A DNA stretch of 64,000 nucleotides from Sphingomonas sp. HF-S4 (GTDB lineage Bacteria; Pseudomonadota; Alphaproteobacteria; Sphingomonadales; Sphingomonadaceae), in assembly GCF_032911445.1 (NCBI RefSeq), contig NZ_JAWJEJ010000001.1:930001-994000 (forward strand), in the 5' to 3' direction. This document shows, one piece after another, positions 18,637-26,376 of the stretch (position 1 is its first letter; every line of letters begins with the position of its first letter). Made by a program: the position numbers and the translations under genes. Under the pieces are notes generated by a model that was not told the DNA's origin, searched no databases, and was given only the letters and a program-made list of their open reading frames with translations.

Positions 18637-20313
18637 TTAGATCGCCCCTGCCTTCATCTGCTTGACCGCATAGTCGGTCGCGCGCGCAGTGAGCGCCATG
18701 AAGGTCAGCGACGGATTGACGCACGAGACCGACGCCATCTGCGCACCATCGGTGACGAACAGGTTCGCTGCGTCGTGCGCCTGGCTCCACTTGTTGAGCA
18801 CCGACTGGCGCGGATCGGCGCCCATGCGCGCGCCGCCCATCTCATGGATCGCGTCGCCGGGGACGTGCTCGCGCCGCTCGCTGGTGACGTTGGTGAGCCC
18901 CGCCGCCCGCAGCATCTTCTCGCCCTCGGTCCGCGCGTCGCTCATCATCTTGAGCTCGTTGTCGCGGAAGGTGACGTCGAAGCGCATCAGCGGGATGCCG
19001 AAGCGGTCCACCTTGTCGGGGTGGAGGCTGACATGATTGTCCTCATAGGGCAGGCACTCGCCGAATGCGCCCATGCCGAACTTCCACCCGCCATAGCCGC
19101 GCATGCCTTGCTTCATCGATGCGCCGAAGCCCTTCGGCGGCAGCGGATCGCGCCGCGCGCCGCCCTGATAGCCATAGCCGCGCTTGAAGCCGACACCCTC
19201 TTCGCCGCCGATATTGCGGAAGCGCGGGATGTAGACCCCGCCGGGGCGGCGGCCATATTCGATGAAGTCGGTCATGCCGGGAATGTCGCCCGAGATACCG
19301 ACGCGGAAGATGTGATCCATCACATATTTGCCCAGCGTGCCGCTGGTATCGAAATGGCTCTTGCCACTGCCCGGGATCCGCGAATTCATCAGGATCTGGG
19401 TCGATGCCATCGCCGAGGCGCAGAGGAACACCATCCGCGCCGGGATCACTTCGGCCTGCCTGGTCTTGGTATTGACCACGCGAACGCCGGTGACCTTCTT
19501 GGTCTTGGGATCATATTCGAGGTTCGAGACCACCGAGTCCGGACGCAGCGTCAGCCGGCCGGTGGCGCGCGCCGCGGGCAGGGTGACCGCCTGGGTCGAG
19601 AAATAGGCGCCGAACGAGCAGCCGCGCCCGCATTGGTTGCGGAACTGGCACTTGCTGCGGCCCTGGGCCTCCTTGTCCTCGGTCATGTTCGAGAGGCGGG
19701 TGTTGATCAGCTTGCGTCCGGGCATGGACGATTCGAGCCGCTCTTTCACCCACTTCTCGGCAATGTTCATCTGCATCGGCGGCTGGAACTGGCTGTCGGG
19801 CAAATGGGGCAGGTTCTCGCGCGAGCCCGAGACGCCGATATACTTCTCGACATAGTCGTACCACGGCGCAATGTCGTCGTAGCGGATCGGCCAGTCGATC
19901 GCGATATTCTCGCGCTTGTTGGCCGCGAAATCGTCTTCGCCCCAGCGGAAGCTCCACCGTCCCCAGATCAGCGACTTGCCGCCAACCGCCGCAGGGCGGA
20001 TCCAGTAGAACTTGTCGCCCTCGTCATAGGCATAGGGATTCAACCGGTCGTTATTATAGTATTTCTGGTTGGCTGGTGAGACGTAGCCGTGCTTGGCGAT
20101 GAAATAATCGCTTTCGACCAGTGCCTTGGGCATCATGTCGCGCGCGGGGATCTCATATGCCGGCTTGCCGTCATAATCGTAATCCTCGCCATGCTCGACC
20201 ATCACGCCACGGTCTAGCATCAGGACCTTGAGGCCCTTTTCGGTGAGTTCCTTTGCCGCCCATCCGCCGCTCACTCCGGAGCCGATGACGATCGCATCGA
20301 ATTTTTCGGCCAT
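18637..20313 (-). CDS. FAD-dependent GMC oxidoreductase, likely glycoside 3-dehydrogenase catalytic subunit
   Basis: A 558-residue flavoprotein with no signal peptide. The FAD-binding motif IVIGSGVSGGWAAKEL is at residues 8-23; the C-terminal GMC domain carries His490 (DAIHEMGGARMG) and Asn533 (SCVNPSLTF), the usual catalytic pair. Cys222, Cys228 and Cys232 form a CX5CX3C motif; from memory this spacing matches the [3Fe-4S] ligands of the direct-electron-transfer FAD glucose dehydrogenase of Burkholderia cepacia. In that group the catalytic subunit is exported by a small Tat 'hitch-hiker' subunit, which here is the gene at 21167. With the cytochrome c at 25884 it fits a periplasmic sugar or glycoside dehydrogenase oxidising C3 (inference from the DUF1080 neighbour). 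A glucose-1- or gluconate-type activity remains possible. Confidence 0.86.
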   Translation of the reverse strand: MAEKFDAIVIGSGVSGGWAAKELTEKGLKVLMLDRGVMVEHGEDYDYDGKPAYEIPARDMMPKALVESDYFIAKHGYVSPANQKYYNNDRLNPYAYDEGDKFYWIRPAAVGGKSLIWGRWSFRWGEDDFAANKRENIAIDWPIRYDDIAPWYDYVEKYIGVSGSRENLPHLPDSQFQPPMQMNIAEKWVKERLESSMPGRKLINTRLSNMTEDKEAQGRSKCQFRNQCGRGCSFGAYFSTQAVTLPAARATGRLTLRPDSVVSNLEYDPKTKKVTGVRVVNTKTRQAEVIPARMVFLCASAMASTQILMNSRIPGSGKSHFDTSGTLGKYVMDHIFRVGISGDIPGMTDFIEYGRRPGGVYIPRFRNIGGEEGVGFKRGYGYQGGARRDPLPPKGFGASMKQGMRGYGGWKFGMGAFGECLPYEDNHVSLHPDKVDRFGIPLMRFDVTFRDNELKMMSDARTEGEKMLRAAGLTNVTSERREHVPGDAIHEMGGARMGADPRQSVLNKWSQAHDAANLFVTDGAQMASVSCVNPSLTFMALTARATDYAVKQMKAGAI

Positions 20314-20330
20314 TTGCCTGGTTCCTCGAG

Positions 20331-21170
20331 TTAGGCGACGAGCCGACGCAGCGTGGTGAAGCTGGTCTGGATGTCGGGGAGATAGGGGGCGGGGGACTGG
20401 TCGTTCTCGACATAGAAATGCTTGACGCCCGCAGTGCGATTGAGCGTGAAGATGTCCGCGAAGTCGATCGTCCCCTTGCCGACGCTGGTCATCTTGCCGT
20501 CGGCGGTGCGATCCTTGACGTGATAGGCATAGATGCGGCCCGCGTTGCGCCGGATGATCGCCTTGACGTCTTCGCCCGCGGCGACTGCCCAGAACAGGTC
20601 GAGCTCGAGCTTGACCAGCGCGGGATCGGTGTCCGCCACCAGCCGGTCGAACAGGCTGCGGCCCTCGGGCTTCACCGTGAACTCGAAATCATGGTTGTGA
20701 TAGGCGAAGCCGAGGCCCAACGCCTTGAGCCGTTCGGCCCAGCGGCTGAAATTGGCGACCGCCGTCTTCCAGCCCTCGGCGGTGCGCTGCGCCTCTCCCA
20801 TCCAGGGAAGGATCACCGTGTCGGCGCCCAGCGTCTTGGCCATCTTGACCTGGCCGTCGAAATCGCCGGCGAGCGCGTCATAGCCGATGTGCAGCGACGG
20901 CGATTTGAGCCCCAGCTTGTCCATCGTCTTGCGCAGCTCGACATGGTCGAGCTTGTCATAGCCGCCGCCACCGAACTCGACTTCGCGATAGCCGATGCCG
21001 GCGATCTTCGCGAGCGTGCCCGCCGGATCCTTCGAGAACAGCTCGCGCACCGTGTAGAGCTGTATGCCTATCGGCTTCCGCCCCTTCGCGCCCGCCAGCG
21101 CAGGGCCGGCGGCGAGCGTCGTTGCGAGCGCGGCGCCGCCCGCCATCCATTGCCGTCGGTTGATCATCAT
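20331..21170 (-). CDS. Tat-exported sugar isomerase/epimerase-like TIM-barrel protein
   Basis: A 279-residue protein of the xylose isomerase-like TIM-barrel superfamily. It begins MMINRRQWMAGGAALATTLA, a twin-arginine signal, so it should act in the periplasm. Barrel features are GIQLYTVRELFSKDPAGTL, GYREVEFGGGG, FAYHNHDFEF (metal-site region), VKLELDLFWAV, AYHVKD and a C-terminal FYVENDQSP Glu. The start codon overlaps the stop of the subunit-3 gene (ATGA), and the GMC gene follows 17 bases on. Members of this superfamily in 3-keto-glycoside loci act as isomerases or eliminating lyases; the exact reaction here is not known. Confidence 0.85.
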   Translation of the reverse strand: MMINRRQWMAGGAALATTLAAGPALAGAKGRKPIGIQLYTVRELFSKDPAGTLAKIAGIGYREVEFGGGGYDKLDHVELRKTMDKLGLKSPSLHIGYDALAGDFDGQVKMAKTLGADTVILPWMGEAQRTAEGWKTAVANFSRWAERLKALGLGFAYHNHDFEFTVKPEGRSLFDRLVADTDPALVKLELDLFWAVAAGEDVKAIIRRNAGRIYAYHVKDRTADGKMTSVGKGTIDFADIFTLNRTAGVKHFYVENDQSPAPYLPDIQTSFTTLRRLVA

Positions 21171-21730
21171 GACGAATAGACCTTGTTGACCTGGGAGAAG
21201 GGGAAGGCGCCGTCGTAGCGACCTGGAACGGGAAGATATTCGCGCTCCTGGGTGATGCCGACTTCGGAAGTGAAATAGCCGGTGACGACGAGCTGGCGGA
21301 ATTTCTCGAAGAAGTCCGCGCCGCCGGGCAGCTTGTCTTCCATCGCCAGCGTGAGCAGTGCGTCGTGCTGCGCCGGCGTCGCCTTGGAGCCGACGACCTT
21401 GTAGTCGGCCTGCGCCCGCGCGCCGATCGTGTCGAGCCCGGCGAGGATCGGCTTGCGATCGTTCGGGCTGGCCCAGTCGGCGAGCAGCTTTTCGATGAAG
21501 CCGGGGACGCCTGCGGTGATCGCGCCGGGCGTGTCGGTGGTCGGCATCACGCGCTCGCTCAGCGCAGTCATCAGCGCACGCTGCTCGGCGTTGAACACCG
21601 GCGCGCTGGGCGGACCGTCGCTGATCGGTACGACCTGCTGCCCGGCCGCGCGGGCGATCGGGGCGAACAGGCTGGCGCCGAACATCGTGACGATGCCGGC
21701 AAGGGCGTCTCTGCGATCGATTGTAATCAT
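21167..21730 (-). CDS. Gluconate 2-dehydrogenase subunit 3-like Tat partner of the GMC oxidoreductase
   Basis: A 187-residue protein of the gluconate 2-dehydrogenase subunit 3 family. It starts MITIDRRDALAGIVTMFGAS, a Tat signal, then VFNAEQRALMTALSERVMPT and GVPGFIEKLLADWAS, the conserved family core; a late FYFTSEVG-like segment (VTGYFTSEVGITQEREY) is also typical. Such small subunits bind the signal-less FAD subunit and carry it through the Tat pore. It overlaps the DUF1080 gene upstream and the TIM-barrel gene downstream by 4 bases each, so expression is coupled. The cognate FAD subunit is the GMC protein at 18637. Confidence 0.88.
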   Translation of the reverse strand: MITIDRRDALAGIVTMFGASLFAPIARAAGQQVVPISDGPPSAPVFNAEQRALMTALSERVMPTTDTPGAITAGVPGFIEKLLADWASPNDRKPILAGLDTIGARAQADYKVVGSKATPAQHDALLTLAMEDKLPGGADFFEKFRQLVVTGYFTSEVGITQEREYLPVPGRYDGAFPFSQVNKVYSS

Positions 21731-22554
21731 TTCACGTCACCTTCGAAGTCGTAGCTCGCTGCCGCTTCCGACAGCGGGCGTACCCAGATGTTGCGGAAAG
21801 AGACCGGCGAATTATGGTCCTGGAGCTGGATCGGCGCTGCATCCGCATGCGCCTCGTATTTGGCAACCTTCCGCCAGATCGTCGTGCCCAGCCAGGGCTG
21901 GCGATTTTGCACCAGCACGCCGTTGAGGAAGGCAGTGACGTAGGCAGGGCGCAGCAGCTTGCCGTCTGGGCCGAAATGCGGGCGCTCGAACACCACGTCG
22001 TAGCTCTGCCATTCGCCCGGCTTGCGTGACGCGTTCACCAGCGGCGGCTTCCAGGCGTAGATCGCGCCAACCGTGCCGTCGGCATAGGTCGGGTTCTGAT
22101 AGCCGTCGAGGATCTGGATCTCGTAGCGCTGCATGAACCAGATGCCGCTGTTGCCGCGATCCTGCGAGGTCTTGGTCGGCGGATTGGGCGAGCGGAATTC
22201 GAGGTGGAGCTGGACGTTGCCGAAGCTTTGCTTGCTCACCAGCGCGTTCTCGCTGCCGCCGCCCGCGCGCGGCACCGATGTGGCGGCACCGTCTTTGATC
22301 GTCCACGGCGTCGTCTGCGCCTGCCATTTGTCGAGCGATTTGCCGTCGAATAACACGACCGCATCCGAAGGTGCGCCGCCCGGCACCGATGCGGGAGTCA
22401 CGACGCTGGGGTAGGGGCGGTCGGCGTCGTGGACCAGCCATTTGCCACCCGGCAAGGTGGGCGTGTCCTTGAAGCCGGGCTTGTCCTGCGCGGCGGCAGG
22501 GCTCCCCGCTGTTACCGCTACCGCAGCCGCGGCAGCCCATGCGATGCGCTTCAC
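21727..22554 (-). CDS. DUF1080 protein, 3-keto-disaccharide hydrolase family, secreted
   Basis: A 275-residue jelly-roll protein of the 3-keto-disaccharide hydrolase (DUF1080) family. The GTG at 22554 is chosen because AGGGAGGAA lies 5 bases upstream and the product begins with a signal peptide (KRIAWAAAAAVAVTAG...AAQ); an ATG at 22569 overlapping the upstream stop is the alternative. Family motifs: VVLFDGKSLDKWQ, NVQLHLEFRSP, GNSGIWFMQRYEIQILD, GEWQSYDVVFERP, NGVLVQN and IQLQDHNSPVSFRNIWVR. The family cleaves glycosides after oxidation of the sugar at C3, or eliminates the aglycone. Located with a GMC dehydrogenase, it is the strongest pointer to a 3-keto-glycoside pathway. Confidence 0.9.
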   Translation of the reverse strand: MKRIAWAAAAAVAVTAGSPAAAQDKPGFKDTPTLPGGKWLVHDADRPYPSVVTPASVPGGAPSDAVVLFDGKSLDKWQAQTTPWTIKDGAATSVPRAGGGSENALVSKQSFGNVQLHLEFRSPNPPTKTSQDRGNSGIWFMQRYEIQILDGYQNPTYADGTVGAIYAWKPPLVNASRKPGEWQSYDVVFERPHFGPDGKLLRPAYVTAFLNGVLVQNRQPWLGTTIWRKVAKYEAHADAAPIQLQDHNSPVSFRNIWVRPLSEAAASYDFEGDVK

Positions 22555-22565
22555 TGCTTCCTCCC

Positions 22566-23474
22566 TCATGCCGCGTCGATTTCGCGATAGGCGGCGATCA
22601 GCCGTTCCTCGCCCGCACGTCCGTCGATCGAATTGCCATGTTCCATGCCGATGACGCCAGCAAACTTCTTCGCGCGCAGCCAGCGGACCACGTTGCGATA
22701 GTTGATCTCGCCGGTCCCCGGTTCCTTGCGGCCGGGATTGTCGCCGAACTGGATATAGCCGATCTCGTCCCAGCAGCTTTGCAGCGTGTTGATAAGGTTC
22801 CCCGCCTGGATCTGCTCGTGATACAGGTCGGCGAGCACCTTCACCGCCGGGCTGTTCGCGCCCTTGGCAACCGCAAAGCCTTGCGGGATCGTCTGCATGA
22901 ACACGCCGGGATGGTTCACCAGCGTATTGAGCGGCTCCATCACCATCACCAGCCCATGCGGCTGGACGATATCGGCGGCGCGACGCATCGTGTCGATGAT
23001 CCGCCCGGTCTGGATCTCGACCGGCAGCTTGCGGTCGAGAAAGCCGGTGACCACCGTCATCCACTTGGCGTCGAGCCGCTTGGCGACGTCGATCGAGGCG
23101 CGGATGTCGGCCAGGAACGCCTGGCGATCGCCATCGTCGTTTCCGCCCAGTACCGGACGGAAATCGACCCATTTGGGCATACTTGCGACGAAAACGCCCA
23201 TTTTCATGCCGCGCTGCTGCAGCGCCTTCGCCATTGCGGTCTGCTCGGCAATGCTGCGACCTGCCGCCTCATTGTCTTCCCAGGCAGTGAAGCCCTGGTC
23301 GGCGGCATAGGCGATCTGCTCGATCCGGTTGCCGCGGCTCTTGAAACTCCCTTCGTGGGGGGCGAATCCCAATGAGAACCGCGCGGCGTTCTGCACCGGC
23401 GCAGCCCGCCCCGTCGTCGCCGCACCGGCGGTGGCAAAGCCGGCAGCCAATGCGGATCGCCGCGTGAATTTCAC
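22566..23474 (-). CDS. Tat-exported hydroxypyruvate isomerase-like TIM-barrel protein
   Basis: A 302-residue protein of the hydroxypyruvate isomerase-like branch of the xylose isomerase superfamily. The GTG at 23474 overlaps the stop of the MFS gene by four bases (GTGA) and opens with KFTRRSALAAGFATAGAAT, a Tat signal. Barrel motifs are ADQGFTAWEDNEAAG, MKMGVFVASMPKW, VMVMEPLNTLVNHPG (Glu), VLADLYHEQIQAGNLI and GVIGMEHGNSIDG (Glu), giving the expected metal-binding Glu/Asp/His set. Its periplasmic location is odd for hydroxypyruvate metabolism and suits action on an oxidised glycoside. A much longer frame reaching 24968 is only readthrough opposite the MFS gene. Confidence 0.85.
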   Translation of the reverse strand: MKFTRRSALAAGFATAGAATTGRAAPVQNAARFSLGFAPHEGSFKSRGNRIEQIAYAADQGFTAWEDNEAAGRSIAEQTAMAKALQQRGMKMGVFVASMPKWVDFRPVLGGNDDGDRQAFLADIRASIDVAKRLDAKWMTVVTGFLDRKLPVEIQTGRIIDTMRRAADIVQPHGLVMVMEPLNTLVNHPGVFMQTIPQGFAVAKGANSPAVKVLADLYHEQIQAGNLINTLQSCWDEIGYIQFGDNPGRKEPGTGEINYRNVVRWLRAKKFAGVIGMEHGNSIDGRAGEERLIAAYREIDAA

Positions 23475-24775
23475 GCCGCTTCGCCTGCCAGTTGCGCGCG
23501 CGACTTTCCGCGCTCGCGCAGCCAGATGAACCCGAACACCACCAGCAGCACCACCGGCAGGATCGCGAGCCTCTGGAACGACACCGACGCCGCGGCGTCC
23601 TCGACTGCCAGCTTGGCGGCACCGGTCAGCGCCGCGAAGGCCTCGGGGCCGCCGGCGAACTCGATCTTTGCCTGGTCGAACATCCCGCCCAGCAGCGGCA
23701 GCACAAAGAAGCTGGCGAGCGCCCCCGCCGATCCAACCAGCCCGAGCGCCCACGACCCGCCGCGCGGATACCGCTCGGCAACCGAGGCGAGCATCGTCGG
23801 CCACATAACGCAGACACCGAGGCCCCATATGGTAGCAGCCAGTACCGCAGTTACCGGCGTCTGCGCCTGTGCGAGCATGAACAGCCCGATCCCGGCGAGC
23901 AGGCTCGAGACCCAGAGCAGCCCCGGATTGGAGATCTTGTTGGCCAGTCGGCCCGCGAAATGGCGGAACACGAACATCAGCGCGTTGACGTACACCAGCA
24001 GCAGGATGCCGCGCATGCCGACGCGGTTGGTCAGGGCAACGTCGATCCATTGGCCAGGCGCGAGCTCCGACGCGGCGGTCAGGAACATCGCGCCGAACCA
24101 GATGAAGAAGCTCGGCCGGCGGAACACTTCGCTCACCATCTCGCCGAAGCTGACGCCGCTCTCGGCGCGCAATGCGGGCGGGAAGGTGGTTGTGGCGGCG
24201 AGCACTACGGTCGCGATTGCCGGCACCAGCACCAGCGCCATGATGCCCTGCCAGGGCAAGGTCGCCGAGAAGAAGAAGCCGATCAGACCGCCGACGATGA
24301 TCCCGCCGGGGAACCAGGCGTGGAGCACGTTGAGCCGGTGCGTCGTGTCTTCGGGATAGAGTTGCGCGGTCAGCGGATTGATCGTCGCCTCGGTCAGCCC
24401 CCAGCCGATGCCGCTGAGCAGCATGCCGAGCCACACCAGGGTATAGATGGTCATCCCGGTAGCGAGGTGGCCGGCGAAGACGATCAGTAGAGGGCCGAAA
24501 ATGAAGCAGAAGCCGGCGCCGAGCAAGCAGCGCTTCATCCCGATCTGGTCGAGAAACGCACTGGCGACGAACACGGTGATCGAAAAGCTGAGAAACGCTG
24601 CGCCGAGCGCGGCAGCCAGCAGTTCGCCGGCCTGGAGCGAGTTGATCGGATCGATCCATTCGCTCTTGAGCCCGGAGGCGATCGCGCCGCGGATCGCCAG
24701 GCTCGACGCCGCAGTGAACAGCGCGAGCACGCCCAACCAGAACAATCGCGACCGGTTTATCGTTCTCTCGGCCAT
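23471..24775 (-). CDS. MFS transporter, sugar or sugar-derivative carrier
   Basis: A 434-residue, roughly 12-helix major facilitator. ATG 24775 is chosen because GGGAGGGAAGC precedes it; an ATG 15 bases upstream is possible. Visible segments include FWLGVLALFTAASSLAIRGA, LGAAFLSFSITVFVASAFLDQ, GWGLTEATINPLTAQLYPED, HAWFPGGIIVGGLIGF and GLGVCVMWPTMLASVAERYP. Its layout resembles carriers found in 3-keto-glycoside and cyclitol loci. It would import the oxidised sugar made by the periplasmic enzymes; the true substrate cannot be read from sequence. Confidence 0.85.
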   Translation of the reverse strand: MAERTINRSRLFWLGVLALFTAASSLAIRGAIASGLKSEWIDPINSLQAGELLAAALGAAFLSFSITVFVASAFLDQIGMKRCLLGAGFCFIFGPLLIVFAGHLATGMTIYTLVWLGMLLSGIGWGLTEATINPLTAQLYPEDTTHRLNVLHAWFPGGIIVGGLIGFFFSATLPWQGIMALVLVPAIATVVLAATTTFPPALRAESGVSFGEMVSEVFRRPSFFIWFGAMFLTAASELAPGQWIDVALTNRVGMRGILLLVYVNALMFVFRHFAGRLANKISNPGLLWVSSLLAGIGLFMLAQAQTPVTAVLAATIWGLGVCVMWPTMLASVAERYPRGGSWALGLVGSAGALASFFVLPLLGGMFDQAKIEFAGGPEAFAALTGAAKLAVEDAAASVSFQRLAILPVVLLVVFGFIWLRERGKSRAQLAGEAA

Positions 24776-24814
24776 CGCTTCCCTCCCCATATTCTTTCTT
24801 GCAGGCTTCGACCG

Positions 24815-25858
24815 TCAGGTCAGCCCGAGCAGCTTGCGGTTGAGCCCCGGATCGCTGCCGCCGGCGAAATCGTCGAATGCCTTGTCGGCCTTGCGGATCA
24901 TGTGCGCTTCGATGAACGGGGCGCCTTCGCGCGCACCATCTTCGGGATGCTTGAGGCAGCATTCCCATTCGAGCACTGCCCAGCCTTCGTAGCCGTACTG
25001 CGTCAGCTTGGAGAAGATTCCGCCGAAATCGACCTGGCCGTCGCCGAGAGACCGGAAGCGGCCGGGACGGTCAACCCAGTCCTGGAATCCGCCATAGACG
25101 CCTGAGCGCCCGGTCGGGTTGAGCTCGGCGTCCTTGACGTGGAACATCCGAATCCGCTCGTGATAGATGTCGATGAACGACAGATAGTCGAGCGCCTGCA
25201 GCACATAGTGGCTCGGATCGTAGAGGATGTTCGCGCGCGGATGATTGTCTACGCCCGCGAGGAACCGCTCGAAGGTCACTCCGTCGTGCAGATCCTCGCC
25301 GGGATGGATTTCATAGGCCAAATCGACGCCCTGCTCCTCGAACGCATCGAGGATCGGCCGCCAGCGCTTCGCCAGCTCGCCGAACGCTTCCTCGACAAGC
25401 CCCGCGGGGCGCTGCGGCCAAGGGTAGAGATAGGGCCAGGCGAGCGCGCCCGAGAAGGTGGCATGCGCCTTGAGCCCCAGCCGCCGGCTCGCCTTGGCGG
25501 CGAGATGCAGCTGCTCGACTGCCCATTTCTGGCGCTCGTCGGGCTTGCCCTTGACTGCATCCGGCGCGAACGCGTCGAACGCGACATCATATGCTGGGTG
25601 TACCGCGACGAGTTGACCCTGAAGATGTGTCGAGAGCTCGGTGATCTCGACGCCAGCCTCGCGGCAGGTGCCGGCAAGCTCGTCGCAATAATCCTGGCTC
25701 TCGGCCGCCTGTTTCAGGTCGATGCAGCGGCTGTCCCAGGTCGGAATCTGAACCCCGACATAGCCCGCATCGGCCATCCAGCGCGCCGCCGAGGGCAGCG
25801 TGTCGAATGGCGCGGCGTCACTCATGAATTGCGCGAGGAAAACCGCCGGACCCTTCAT
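24815..25858 (-). CDS. Cytoplasmic sugar isomerase/epimerase-like TIM-barrel protein
   Basis: A 347-residue xylose isomerase-like TIM barrel without signal peptide, so probably cytoplasmic. AAGGGAG lies 8 bases before the ATG at 25858. Motifs: WMADAGYVGVQIPTWDSRC, ITELSTHLQGQLVAVHPAYD, VDLAYEIHPGEDLHDG (Glu/His), ANILYDPSHYVLQALDY (Asp/His), IRMFHVKDAEL and WAVLEWECCLKHPEDG (Glu), a full metal-site set. Proteins of this length and motif pattern are annotated as sugar phosphate isomerase/epimerase. As the only barrel of the operon lacking an export signal, it should process the sugar after import. Confidence 0.85.
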   Translation of the reverse strand: MKGPAVFLAQFMSDAAPFDTLPSAARWMADAGYVGVQIPTWDSRCIDLKQAAESQDYCDELAGTCREAGVEITELSTHLQGQLVAVHPAYDVAFDAFAPDAVKGKPDERQKWAVEQLHLAAKASRRLGLKAHATFSGALAWPYLYPWPQRPAGLVEEAFGELAKRWRPILDAFEEQGVDLAYEIHPGEDLHDGVTFERFLAGVDNHPRANILYDPSHYVLQALDYLSFIDIYHERIRMFHVKDAELNPTGRSGVYGGFQDWVDRPGRFRSLGDGQVDFGGIFSKLTQYGYEGWAVLEWECCLKHPEDGAREGAPFIEAHMIRKADKAFDDFAGGSDPGLNRKLLGLT

Positions 25859-25883
25859 GCCACCGCTCCCTTGCGATCCACGC

Positions 25884-26276
25884 TCACTTCGAGGTTTCGG
25901 CCTTGAGATAGGCGATCAGCGCGGCGCGCTTGGCGGGATCGGTGACCTTGATCACCATCCGCGTGCCGGGCACCATCTGGCTCGGCGCGGCAAGATATTT
26001 GTCCAGCGTCTGCGCGTTCCAGGTGATGTTCGATTTTTTGAGCGCCGGGCTGTAGTTGAACCCCGCGACCGAACCCGCCTTGCGGCCGAACAATCCGTTG
26101 AGATTGGGACCCAACCCGCTACGCGCACCTGCCGGTAGCGTATGGCAGGCCCGGCATGCGGCGAACGCTTGCGCGCCCGCATTCTGCGGCGGCTCGGCTG
26201 CGCGGAGCGGCAACGTTGTCAATCCAACTACGCAAAGTGTTGCTGCAACTGGCAGCATCACGAACAGAGATTTCAT
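25884..26276 (-). CDS. Class I c-type cytochrome, periplasmic
   Basis: A 130-residue cytochrome. ATG 26276 follows GGAGAGGAT and gives a signal peptide (KSLFVMLPVAATLCVVGL...RAAEP). The haem motif is Cys41-Arg-Ala-Cys44-His45, followed by GPNLNGLFGRKAGSVAGF, YSPAL and VPGTRM with Met107 as likely axial ligand, all typical of cytochrome c2/c550. It is the first gene of the nine-gene minus-strand operon and the natural electron acceptor for the GMC oxidoreductase, passing electrons to a terminal oxidase. The frame upstream to 26345 is not needed. Confidence 0.9.
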   Translation of the reverse strand: MKSLFVMLPVAATLCVVGLTTLPLRAAEPPQNAGAQAFAACRACHTLPAGARSGLGPNLNGLFGRKAGSVAGFNYSPALKKSNITWNAQTLDKYLAAPSQMVPGTRMVIKVTDPAKRAALIAYLKAETSK

Positions 26277-26376
26277 TATCCTCTCCGGTCTGGCAACGAT
26301 CGGTACGACGCCATGTAAGCGGTTGCCGATGCGACGCGCAACCATTTACCAGATAAAATCGACATGAGGAGCGCCA
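26277..26376. promoter_or_regulatory. Divergent promoter region of the 3-keto-glycoside-type operon
   Basis: This 100-base gap must hold both promoters. It contains GGCAAC (26292-26297) and GTTGCC (26322-26327) as inverted 6-mers, and the segment TGTAAGCGGTTGCC (26314-26327), which resembles half of a LacI-family operator. No regulator gene is linked to the operon, so control is probably by a distant repressor. Weak evidence. Confidence 0.3.

Noticed and set aside
22566..24968. Single 800-codon minus-strand frame
   Set aside because: Only its last 302 codons are the hydroxypyruvate isomerase-like gene; the rest runs out of frame through the MFS gene and has low-complexity composition.
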